In this document: one piece after another, positions 51,324-58,810 of the stretch
Numbering within the stretch: position 1 is the stretch's first letter
Layout: the number at the start of each line of letters is the position of its first letter
Assembly: GCA_934233735.1 (NCBI GenBank)
Contig: CAKQGQ010000006.1
Coordinates: 1 to 64,000, forward strand
Reading direction: 5' to 3'
Length of the DNA stretch: 64,000 nt
Source of the DNA: an uncultured Clostridia bacterium
GTDB taxonomy: Bacteria > Bacillota > Clostridia > Peptostreptococcales > Anaerovoracaceae
Notes under the pieces: generated by a model
What the model was told of the DNA's origin: nothing
Database searches by the model: none
The model's input: the letters and a program-made list of their open reading frames with translations, nothing else
Made by a program: the position numbers and the translations under genes

Positions 51324-52799
51324 ATGAATGAATCAAATCTCTCAACTTCGCAGGGCAGCGATCAGTCCCTGTCTTTCACCAAACTGACCGCCATGATTAT
51401 CGGCTCGACCATCGGCGGCGGAATTTTCACAACCGCAGGCGACATGGCGGCTCTCGGCGCTCACACGGGCAGCGTGCTTGTCGGCTGGGCAATCTGCGGC
51501 GTGGGCATGTTCTGTCTGATGATGTGCTTCTTCGGGCTGAACAAAGTCCGCCCCGACCTTACCAACGGCATTTACAGCTACGCAAAGGAAGGCTTCGGCG
51601 AGTTCGTCGGCTTTAACTCGGCGTGGGGCTACTGGCTGAGCGCCCTGCTCTGCAATGTTTCCTACACGACGCTGCTCTTCGGCGCACTCGGGCATTTCTT
51701 TCCGATTTTCGGCGACGGCAACAACCTGCTTGCCATCATCTGCGCCTCCGTCGTCATCTGGCTTTTGAACTGGCTGATACTCCGCGGTGTGCAGGAGGCC
51801 GCCGCTCTGAATGTAATTACGACCATTGCCAAACTGATTCCGCTTTTAGTCTTTGTGATTGCGATTATCTTCATCGGAGCTTTTGACCCGAAAATTTTTA
51901 TGAATAATTTCTGGGGCAGCGAAACTGCAGGTGCTCCCGCCATCGCCGACCAAGTCAAAGCGACTACCTCGGCCACGGTCTGGTCTTTCATCGGCGTTGA
52001 AGGCGCTGTGGTTCTTTCCGCGCGCGCCAAGCGTTCCTCCGATGTCGGCAAAGCCTCGCTGACGGGCTTTCTGGGTATCTTCATCATCTATGTGCTCGTT
52101 GCGGTTCTGAGCATGGGCGTTCTCACGACAGAAGAACTCGCCGCGCTGAAGAATCCGCAGATGGCGGGAATTTTGGAAGCGGTCGTTGGCCCATGGGGCG
52201 CCGCTCTCGTAAACATCGGTGTCATCCTGTCGCTTGCGGGTGCGCTTCTCGGCTGGACAATTCTTGCCGCTGACTGCCCGTATTCCGCAGCTAAGCAAGG
52301 CGTATTCATGCATGCCTTCACGCGCGCAAACGAAAACGGCTCGCCGTCGTTTTCTCTCTACCTTACGAACGGCCTCGTGCAGCTTTTCCTGATTGTCATC
52401 TACTTCAGCGCATCCACCTATCAGGTTTTCTACACGTTCAGCACGACGATGATTATGATTCCGTATTTTCTCAGTGCCTTGTACTACATGAAGGTTGCGG
52501 CCCGCGGCGAAGGTTTTTCAAACAGCGGCGGCAGAGGCGGCTCCCTCGGCGCGGCTCGCTTCTTTGCGTTCGTGGGAACCCTTTACGGCATCTGGATGCT
52601 GTATTCGTCGGGACTTGAGCTGACCTTCATCGCCTGCATCCTATATGCACCGGGGATTATCGTCTTTGCGCTTGGCAAAAAAGAAAAAGGACGCCCGGTC
52701 TTCGAACGTCCTTATGAAACAGTTATTGCAATCGCTTTAGTTGTGCTTGCCGTAATCGCGCTTTTTATGATTATCACAGGCCGGATTCATCCGTTCTAA
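51324..52799 (+). CDS. Basic amino-acid antiporter, APC family (ArcD/LysI-like)
   Basis: 491 residues, 12-13 membrane segments. 'GSTIGGGIFTTAGDMA' is the substrate-binding loop of TM1 in APC antiporters, and 'VEGAVVLSARAKRSSDVGKAS' is typical of the arginine/ornithine branch. It probably exchanges arginine for ornithine or a similar pair. AGGAGG precedes the ATG. No arcA, arcB or arcC is in the window. Its 3' end overlaps the convergent hypothetical gene by 26 bp. Confidence 0.9.
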   Translation: MNESNLSTSQGSDQSLSFTKLTAMIIGSTIGGGIFTTAGDMAALGAHTGSVLVGWAICGVGMFCLMMCFFGLNKVRPDLTNGIYSYAKEGFGEFVGFNSAWGYWLSALLCNVSYTTLLFGALGHFFPIFGDGNNLLAIICASVVIWLLNWLILRGVQEAAALNVITTIAKLIPLLVFVIAIIFIGAFDPKIFMNNFWGSETAGAPAIADQVKATTSATVWSFIGVEGAVVLSARAKRSSDVGKASLTGFLGIFIIYVLVAVLSMGVLTTEELAALKNPQMAGILEAVVGPWGAALVNIGVILSLAGALLGWTILAADCPYSAAKQGVFMHAFTRANENGSPSFSLYLTNGLVQLFLIVIYFSASTYQVFYTFSTTMIMIPYFLSALYYMKVAARGEGFSNSGGRGGSLGAARFFAFVGTLYGIWMLYSSGLELTFIACILYAPGIIVFALGKKEKGRPVFERPYETVIAIALVVLAVIALFMIITGRIHPF

Positions 52800-53352
52800 G
52801 CGCATTTCGAAGCTCGAACAATGTTTTGATCAGACAGATGCCGAACAAAATATACACGATGCCGATTCCAATGGAGACATAACCCCAGATTTCGGAAAGC
52901 CATAGTTGCAGAATTCCAATCAGTATGACGATTGTAAGCATAATCGTCTGCCATGTACGATAAGTGAGGAGCTTCGTGTCGCAATCCCTGTCAGGCTCCT
53001 GATATTTAGCGGCAATCGACGCCAAATTCGTCAGAAACTGGAACTGAAAATACAGGTTTATAAGACCTGTGAGCAAGTCGAGCAAAAACCATGTTTCGAT
53101 GATTTCGCTCCCCATCCAGCTCAGCACCCAGTCCGCCGCATTCCAAACCAACAAAATACCGACCAGCGGCTTAAGCAGACTCAGCTCCCGCTCTTCGTCC
53201 TGCAAAAGTCCTATGGCTGACAGAAACAGGCCATATCCCACGAAAGCGGGAAGCAGGCTGACTGCATTGATGTTGATGTTGAAATATATGAAAATATACC
53301 CCCATGCGATGCGGAAAATTCCGCTTCGCATTTTTTCGATATTCGTCATCAT
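52774..53352 (-). CDS. Uncharacterised membrane protein of the BlaI/M56 operon
   Basis: 192 residues with 4-5 membrane segments (YIFIYFNININAVSLLP; LLKPLVGILLVWNAADWVL; TIMLTIVILIGILQLWL; GYVSIGIGIVYILFGICL). I do not recognise a named family. The ATG overlaps the stop of the M56 gene by 4 bp, so it is the third member of that operon and the most likely regulated target. The 3' end overlaps the antiporter gene tail-to-tail. Confidence 0.75.
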   Translation of the reverse strand: MMTNIEKMRSGIFRIAWGYIFIYFNININAVSLLPAFVGYGLFLSAIGLLQDEERELSLLKPLVGILLVWNAADWVLSWMGSEIIETWFLLDLLTGLINLYFQFQFLTNLASIAAKYQEPDRDCDTKLLTYRTWQTIMLTIVILIGILQLWLSEIWGYVSIGIGIVYILFGICLIKTLFELRNALRTDESGL

Positions 53353-55280
53353 TCTTCAGCCTCCTTTTGCGGATTCATCGTCAAATGCTCTATAAACTCT
53401 CCGTTGAGATAAAAATCTGCTGCATAGCACCGCGGCATCTCAGGCTCCGCCTCTGCGTCTATGTCACCGCCCCCGCCGCCGGCATTTAATGTTCCGACGA
53501 GGCCGTTTTGCAGGATTTGGGTTTCCCATATCTCGCCGTTCGTGCTGCTTCCGCCCTCGCTGGCGTTCCCGCTCAGCTTCGGAAGCGTTATTTTCTCTGC
53601 TGTCTCCGAGCCATAGAGAGGCATTGCAGAAATTCCGATGCTTTTTATTTTTTTGCCGTTTTCTTCCGCTCCAAGATAGGTGTAGCTGATGTCTCGTCCC
53701 GCGAACACTCTGCTGAACGGTGCATTAGGCTGTGGCTCATCGTTATAGCCGAACTCGGTTTGTGCGGCATAGTTTTCCACAGTGGAAACCGTCTGATGTT
53801 TGATTTCGACGCGAATATCCTGCGACTCCGCTGTATAGCTGATTCCCGGAAGTTCCATGCATCCCCAGACAAGTGAGCCCTCCGACACTTCTGCAAGGGT
53901 GATTTCATCCAATGTCTGCACGACCCAGCGCTCATTTTCTTTTTTAATGCGCAAATTTTGAACCGCAGCGAACATTTTTCCGTTTTTCGGCCCCAATCCG
54001 TTTTTACGCATACCGTCAAATTTCAGAACCAGCAAACCTTCGTATGCATCCTGTCCACATGGCACAAGGTTATAGATATAATAGCCTGCGCTTCTGTCAA
54101 ACCATGCATACAAACCGAATCCATCTTCCGGCTGCCAGCTATATTCTCCGTCTTCACTAACCGCCTGCCAGATTTTTTCCTGCATGGCTGCAGGTGCGCA
54201 CATATAGCGGTAGGTACTGCTGTCCTCCAACACGGATTTTGCGTAGGCATCCAATGCCCCCGCGTAAGTCATGCATGGCGTGCTCTTAGCAGCCGCAAGC
54301 GCTGCCCGTGGGAAACGGCTCTCGGCATAAACTTTCTCCGGCTGTATGCCGACAAGCACGGAAAATGCAAGCACTATAATAATGCATGCAGAAACCAGAC
54401 GCATTCCCTGCGGATACCTGCGAAACCTTGCAATCGCTTCAATACGCCTGCGAACGTTTTTTCCGCCGTTGTTAATGCAGGTACTTCCCGGTGTTTTCGC
54501 AAATTTTTCGTTTGCCATCGAAAGCAGAATCCGTCCGTAATCCCGTCTTTCCTCGCCCGCAAGGCTTTCCAAAACCGCTTGGTCGCAGCGCGCTTCCATA
54601 TCGTTTAGCGCGCGGTTCGCACAGGAAACGAGCAGCGGATTGCACCAGTGAATGCAACGCAGCAGGCAAATGACTATACTCCAAAAGGTATCCTTCTGCT
54701 TCAAGTGATAAAGTTCGTGAAGTATCACCTTTTCGTCCTGCTCTTTTCCCATCGGTACCGCCAAGATTGGGCGGAAAACCCCGCACACAAATGCGCTCGG
54801 CAGACCCTCAGCCTCCACAACAGGACAAAGCTTCAGATTATATTTTTCTGCAATCTGCTCAATTCTCACAAGCCTCTCTCCCTGCAAAACCGTCCCTTTC
54901 CTGAGAATGCCCCGCAGCCTGCAATAGGAAGCAAGGTACCTTCCCGCAAAGAAAACGACCCCCGCAGCATAAAGTGCAAAAATCCATTCAGCAGCATTTG
55001 TCGGTATCGACTTAATCAGAGGAATCGGCGCGTATACATGAGTGAAGCCGAAATCGCCACAGAGGGCTTTCAGCATTTCAATCGGAATCTGCCAGCGAAA
55101 AAACACATACCGACCGTGATACCCTGCAGGCACCAGAAGCGCTATGCCGAGGACGCTCCACACCAGAAACTGCCACCTCGGCGTCAGTTTATCCTGAAAC
55201 AATGCTTTGATAAGCACAAGCAGGGCCGCCACACCCGATGCAGTCAGTGTTTGAAGCAAAAAAGCCCACAAATCAGACAT
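53349..55280 (-). CDS. BlaR1/MecR1-type sensor with M56 metallopeptidase
   Basis: 643 residues. Four N-terminal membrane segments surround the M56 peptidase, with the zinc motif HELYH at 188-192. A further membrane segment (~308-328) leads to a ~310-residue extracellular C-terminal part. That part lacks the SxxK and KTG motifs of penicillin-sensing BlaR1, so the stimulus is something else. In relatives, sensing activates the protease, which destroys or inactivates the BlaI repressor. It lies 2 bp after the BlaI gene. Confidence 0.88.
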   Translation of the reverse strand: MSDLWAFLLQTLTASGVAALLVLIKALFQDKLTPRWQFLVWSVLGIALLVPAGYHGRYVFFRWQIPIEMLKALCGDFGFTHVYAPIPLIKSIPTNAAEWIFALYAAGVVFFAGRYLASYCRLRGILRKGTVLQGERLVRIEQIAEKYNLKLCPVVEAEGLPSAFVCGVFRPILAVPMGKEQDEKVILHELYHLKQKDTFWSIVICLLRCIHWCNPLLVSCANRALNDMEARCDQAVLESLAGEERRDYGRILLSMANEKFAKTPGSTCINNGGKNVRRRIEAIARFRRYPQGMRLVSACIIIVLAFSVLVGIQPEKVYAESRFPRAALAAAKSTPCMTYAGALDAYAKSVLEDSSTYRYMCAPAAMQEKIWQAVSEDGEYSWQPEDGFGLYAWFDRSAGYYIYNLVPCGQDAYEGLLVLKFDGMRKNGLGPKNGKMFAAVQNLRIKKENERWVVQTLDEITLAEVSEGSLVWGCMELPGISYTAESQDIRVEIKHQTVSTVENYAAQTEFGYNDEPQPNAPFSRVFAGRDISYTYLGAEENGKKIKSIGISAMPLYGSETAEKITLPKLSGNASEGGSSTNGEIWETQILQNGLVGTLNAGGGGGDIDAEAEPEMPRCYAADFYLNGEFIEHLTMNPQKEAEE

Positions 55281-55282
55281 GA

Positions 55283-55645
55283 CTACACCTCCATCTCATC
55301 CAGCAATTTCCGCAGGCGCTCCCGTTCTTCTGCCGTAATCGTTTCTTCCTTCAGGAAAGCGGCAATCAAATCCCCCGCCGAGCCGCTGTATACCCGCTCC
55401 ACGAAGCTTCTGCGCTCTTCTTTGCGGCAGCTTTCTTCATCCGGTACTGCACGGTAAAGGTGCGGCGAAGCCTCTTTGTCAATCGCCACCAAACCCTTCG
55501 CTTCCATGCGCGTCAGATAGGTCAGCACCGTATTGCGGCTCCATCCGGTCTCCGGCTGCAAAAGCTGCACGATTGTTCCAAGCTCTGCGCCGTCTGCTTT
55601 CCAAAGAGCCTGCAGTACCGTCCATTCTCGTTCCGATAACTTCAT
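55283..55645 (-). CDS. BlaI/MecI/CopY family repressor
   Basis: 120 residues. The winged helix (1-75; 'LSEREWTVLQALWKADG', 'TGWSRNTVLTYLTRMEAKGLV') is followed by the dimerisation part, with the usual cleavage-region helix near 'SFVERVYSGSAGDLIAAFL'. It should bind the TACA/TGTA dyads directly upstream and repress its own operon. GGAGG precedes the ATG. Confidence 0.95.
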   Translation of the reverse strand: MKLSEREWTVLQALWKADGAELGTIVQLLQPETGWSRNTVLTYLTRMEAKGLVAIDKEASPHLYRAVPDEESCRKEERRSFVERVYSGSAGDLIAAFLKEETITAEERERLRKLLDEMEV

Positions 55646-55656
55646 ATCTCATCCTC

Positions 55657-55713
55657 CTACAGTTGTAGTATCCTTTCTATATACTACAACTGTAGTATGG
55701 TTTTGTCAAGATT
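55657..55713 (-). promoter_or_regulatory. BlaI-type operators and promoter
   Basis: Two dyads: CTACAGTTGTAG (55657-55668) and TACTACAACTGTAGTA (55682-55697), matching the TACTACA-TGTAGTA consensus. On the minus strand TTGACA, a 17-bp spacer containing the second dyad, and TAGTAT form the promoter; the first dyad lies between the start and the ribosome binding site. Repressor binding would block both polymerase binding and escape. Confidence 0.88.
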
Positions 55714-55720
55714 TTTTAAA

Positions 55721-55800
55721 ATATGGTTGTAAAAATGTCAAAATCGGCATATAATATGGTTGGAAAAATGTCAAAAATACCATGAATTATGGTTGGAAAA
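55721..55800 (+). repeat. Three direct repeats at 33-bp spacing before the DUF4143 gene
   Basis: ATATGGTTG(T/G)AAAAATGTCAAAA begins at 55721 and 55754, and a shorter copy ATGGTTGGAAAA at 55787-55800. The exact 33-bp period (three helical turns) puts all copies on one DNA face, as for cooperative binding. The last copy ends just before the GGAGG of the DUF4143 gene. Confidence 0.7.
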
Positions 55801-55821
55801 CGTACTGAACGGAGGTAGCGA

Positions 55822-57171
55822 ATGCTGAAACGAAAAATTGAAAAGAAAATATACGACTGGATTAGGAATGATGAGCGAGCTCTTCTTTTATACGGAGTCA
55901 GACAAGCAGGAAAAACCTATATTATCCGCCACTGCTTGGAATCTGAAGGCTGCAGCTATGTGGAATTCAATCTTATCCGCGAGCCCGACATTGTTGCGAT
56001 TCTGAAAAGCGCGACGGATGTTGACGACTTGATTCTCAAGCTTTCTTTGTACAGTGATAAAAAAATTACTCCGGGAGAAACCATTCTGTTTTTCGACGAA
56101 ATACAAAAATACAAAGAAATTGTAACAAAAATAAAATTTCTCGTTGAGGACAAAAGGTATCGCTACATCCTCAGCGGTTCCCTGCTCGGCGTTGAAATCG
56201 TAAATCTAAAATCCGCCCCTGTCGGTTATTTGAAATCGCTTCAAATGTATCCGCTTGACTTTGAGGAGTTTCTTCAGCTTTTCGAGATAAGCGATGCTGC
56301 CTTTGAAGCCTTGAAAAAAGCGTATCGGAATAAAGAAGCCGTCGACGAAATAATTCATAAAAAAATGCTGCAGCTTTTTCATCTGTATCTGATTATCGGA
56401 GGAATGCCTGCTGCGGTTGAAAAATACCGCCAGACGGAAAACATTGACGCGGTCATGGACGAGCACGAAGCAATTCTGCAGCAGTATAAGCTGGATTTTA
56501 CACAGTACGAAACCGAAAACAAGAAGCTTCTTTTAACGAGCATTTACGAATTGATTCCTGCGGAATTAAACGAGCAAAATAAGCGCTTTAAAATTGCAGA
56601 CATTGAAAAAAATTTACGCTTTGAGAAAATGAACGACAGTTTCACATGGCTGTGGAAAGCGGGCGTAGCCCTTCCTGTTTTTAATGTAACCGAGCCGAAG
56701 ATTCCGCTTTTGCTTAATCAGAAAAGTACGCTGTTCAAGCTCTTTCTGTCCGATGTCGGAATGCTTACCACGCTTTACGGCAAAGCGCTTAAACTGAAAA
56801 TCGTAAATCAGGAAAAGGACATCAATAAGGGTGCCGTGTACGAAAATATTGCGGCGCAGGAATTAACTGCCCACGGATATAACTGCTATTATTACAATAA
56901 TAAAAAATTCGGCGAGCTTGATTTTGTCATTGAGCATGACGGTGAGGTTTTGCCGATTGAGGTGAAAAGCGGCAAGGATTATAAAAAGCATTCTGCTTTG
57001 GCGCAGGTAATGCAAAACGAAAATTACAATCTTAACGAAGCCGTAGTCTTTTCCAATTCCAATGTCGAGCGAAATGGCAAGATAATCTATCTGCCGATCT
57101 ATATGCTGATGTTCCTTGAAGAAACTGAAATCGAATTCGCCGACATTTCCATTGACAGGTTTAAAATCTAA
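55822..57171 (+). CDS. AAA ATPase with DUF4143 domain (second copy)
   Basis: 449 residues. Walker A GVRQAGKT (25-32), Walker B 'ILFFDEIQ' (88-95); the C-terminal DUF4143 region ends with 'FGELDFVIEHDGEVLPIEVKSG', the D-(15-20)-E-x-K pattern of a PD-(D/E)XK fold. It belongs to the same broad family as the gene at 21950 but is only distantly similar. It stands alone after 33-bp direct repeats. GGAGG precedes the ATG by 6 nt. Function unknown. Confidence 0.88.
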   Translation: MLKRKIEKKIYDWIRNDERALLLYGVRQAGKTYIIRHCLESEGCSYVEFNLIREPDIVAILKSATDVDDLILKLSLYSDKKITPGETILFFDEIQKYKEIVTKIKFLVEDKRYRYILSGSLLGVEIVNLKSAPVGYLKSLQMYPLDFEEFLQLFEISDAAFEALKKAYRNKEAVDEIIHKKMLQLFHLYLIIGGMPAAVEKYRQTENIDAVMDEHEAILQQYKLDFTQYETENKKLLLTSIYELIPAELNEQNKRFKIADIEKNLRFEKMNDSFTWLWKAGVALPVFNVTEPKIPLLLNQKSTLFKLFLSDVGMLTTLYGKALKLKIVNQEKDINKGAVYENIAAQELTAHGYNCYYYNNKKFGELDFVIEHDGEVLPIEVKSGKDYKKHSALAQVMQNENYNLNEAVVFSNSNVERNGKIIYLPIYMLMFLEETEIEFADISIDRFKI

Positions 57172-57189
57172 GATGTTCGCAAGAGAGCA

Positions 57190-57212
57190 GAGGCGTGCCG
57201 ACGGCACGCCTC
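57190..57212 (+). terminator. Terminator-like hairpin after the DUF4143 gene
   Basis: GAGGCGTGC pairs with GCACGCCTC around CGACG, 18 bp after the stop codon; the U-tract is weak (GTTCATTC). Confidence 0.6.
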
Positions 57213-57221
57213 GTTCATTCC

Positions 57222-57247
57222 AAAAATCGCAAGCATCATATGCTTGC
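57222..57247 (-). terminator. Terminator after the toroid-protein gene
   Basis: On the minus strand GCAAGCAT pairs exactly with ATGCTTGC around ATG, followed by GATTTTTGG. It lies 32 bp after the stop of the gene at 57279, facing the convergent DUF4143 gene. Confidence 0.75.
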
Positions 57248-57278
57248 AAAACTTTCTTATCCAAAATGTTTGCCCGCC

Positions 57279-58640
57279 TTATACTTTCTGTGCCTTTACG
57301 CTGCTGTACAGTCCGTAGATTTTCTTTCCATTTACGGTCTTGTACGCGCGGACTTTCACATAATAGGTCTTGCCTTTCTTGAGCCCGGTTACGGTCTTGG
57401 TAAGGCTCTTGCCGCTGACGGTAGTTTTGACCACATTCTTGGTAAACTTCTTATCGGTCGCGCAGACAATCTGATAGCCGCTGGCTGCAGCTGTCTTGCC
57501 GCTCTGCTTCGTCACATAGTCGGTGTTGATGGCGGCCTTTTTCCAAGTTGTCTTCAGCTTGCCGCTTCCGCTCTTTGCTGTCTTACTTAGCGTCGTCTTG
57601 GCAGGGACATCCTGATAGAAGAATGCTAGTGCATAGTATGCCTGCTCGGTCGCCATCTGGTCGACCACAGGCTGGAAACCGCCGCTTGCTTTGTTCACAT
57701 GACGGAATCCCCCGGTCTTTTCATCGTGGAAAGTTAAAAGGGCATCCACAATGCTCTTGCCGTTCTTCACAAAACGCTTGTCCGTATTCGGGTTCACCCC
57801 GCAGGCAAGCAGTCCGCAGATAGCCTGTGCGCAGCTTTCGGAGTTATCGGTGCCCCAGAACGTAAAGCCTCCGGTTTCATTCTGCTGCTCAGACAAGTAG
57901 GAAATCGCACGGTCGAGGGCTTTCTTTACCTTCGCCTGTTTGCTGTACGGTGCAAGGGCAATCATGCCCATTGCAGTCATGTCCACGCTGGAGACGGCGT
58001 TGTAGCCGCTTTTTTCTTCGGCTTTGGTCAGGATATTCCAGCCGCCGTCATCATACTGGTTTGCGAGTAGATAGTCCACCATTCTCTGGCGGGAGTTCTG
58101 CCTGTCGGTTTCCTTCGGAGTCAGCGTGCCGTAGCGATAGCTTTCCGTCAGCTGCGGCATTTCGTAGTTTCCGCTGTCAAGAGCAATCAGCGCCCACATT
58201 ACACTATTCATCCCCAGCCACTTCACATTAACAAAATCCGCAAGCGGCTCAACGATGTTATATCCTGCGATATTCGTCGCATCAGCTCCCGCAGAGGTCA
58301 CGCCGATGATCACGCGGGAATACTGCGTGAAGGCTTTGGCATGAAGAATGCCGTCTTTTTCTTTCAGTTCTTTTTCAACATTGGCAAGGTAGGTGTCCCG
58401 ATAGCTGTCGCTGATATCATAGCCTGCATGGCTTAGTCCGTACATGACCCACTCTCCGCCCAATGTGCCGACGGTCGGCTCTTTGACTGTGGTATAGATA
58501 TAGTCTCCGCACTTTTCAAAGATGGCTTTGGTTTTATCATAAGACGCTGCCTGTGCAAAACCTGCAGAGCCGAAGATCATCGTGAATCCGACCGCAAAGC
58601 TCAGCAGCAGGCTGAGGTATTTTTTCTTTGTTTTGTTCAT
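57279..58640 (-). CDS. Secreted prenyltransferase/squalene-cyclase-repeat (alpha-toroid) protein
   Basis: 453 residues. Signal peptide 1-31 (LSLLLSFAVGFTMIFGSAGFAQA). Residues ~40-350 contain alpha/alpha-barrel repeats with QW-type motifs (QYDDGGW, QNETGGF, DEKTGGF) separated by helices such as 'MTAMGMIALAPYSK' and 'CAQAICGLLACG'. Cyclase DxDD or metal motifs are not obvious. The last ~90 residues form a fibronectin III-like domain ('GYQIVCATDKKF', 'KGKTYYVKVRAYKTVNGKK'). The fold is that of the transcobalamin N-terminal domain, and its upstream neighbour has the matching DUF4430 domain. AAGGAG precedes the ATG. Confidence 0.85.
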   Translation of the reverse strand: MNKTKKKYLSLLLSFAVGFTMIFGSAGFAQAASYDKTKAIFEKCGDYIYTTVKEPTVGTLGGEWVMYGLSHAGYDISDSYRDTYLANVEKELKEKDGILHAKAFTQYSRVIIGVTSAGADATNIAGYNIVEPLADFVNVKWLGMNSVMWALIALDSGNYEMPQLTESYRYGTLTPKETDRQNSRQRMVDYLLANQYDDGGWNILTKAEEKSGYNAVSSVDMTAMGMIALAPYSKQAKVKKALDRAISYLSEQQNETGGFTFWGTDNSESCAQAICGLLACGVNPNTDKRFVKNGKSIVDALLTFHDEKTGGFRHVNKASGGFQPVVDQMATEQAYYALAFFYQDVPAKTTLSKTAKSGSGKLKTTWKKAAINTDYVTKQSGKTAAASGYQIVCATDKKFTKNVVKTTVSGKSLTKTVTGLKKGKTYYVKVRAYKTVNGKKIYGLYSSVKAQKV

Positions 58641-58663
58641 ATGCGTTAGCTCCTTTTAGATAT

Positions 58664-58810
58664 GCGAAAACCCATCGGGGAATTTTCCCGATGAGCCTTC
58701 GCGTGTTTACATACAAGCTATAATTTCCGAGCGTAGTCGAGGAAATTATATCGAATCATCCTTGCGCCAACGGCGTTCGCGGCAAAGCCGCATAGAAATC
58801 GGAAGATTCG
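58664..58810 (-). terminator. Three tandem hairpins between the giant gene and the toroid gene
   Basis: In transcript order: CGAATC-TTCC/GGATGATTCG (58801-58810 with 58752-58761) enclosing a GC-rich loop; TATAATTTCC/GGAAATTATA (exact, 58719-58728 with 58741-58750); and the 16-bp GCGAAGG...TTTTCGC hairpin (58664-58702). The last resembles the hairpin at 437-470 after the other giant gene. None has a clear U-tract, so partial termination or RNA protection is more likely than full termination. Confidence 0.55.

Noticed and set aside
53349..54400. Penicillin-sensing BlaR1 domain
   Set aside because: The extracellular part lacks SxxK, SxN and KTG motifs, so beta-lactam sensing is not claimed.
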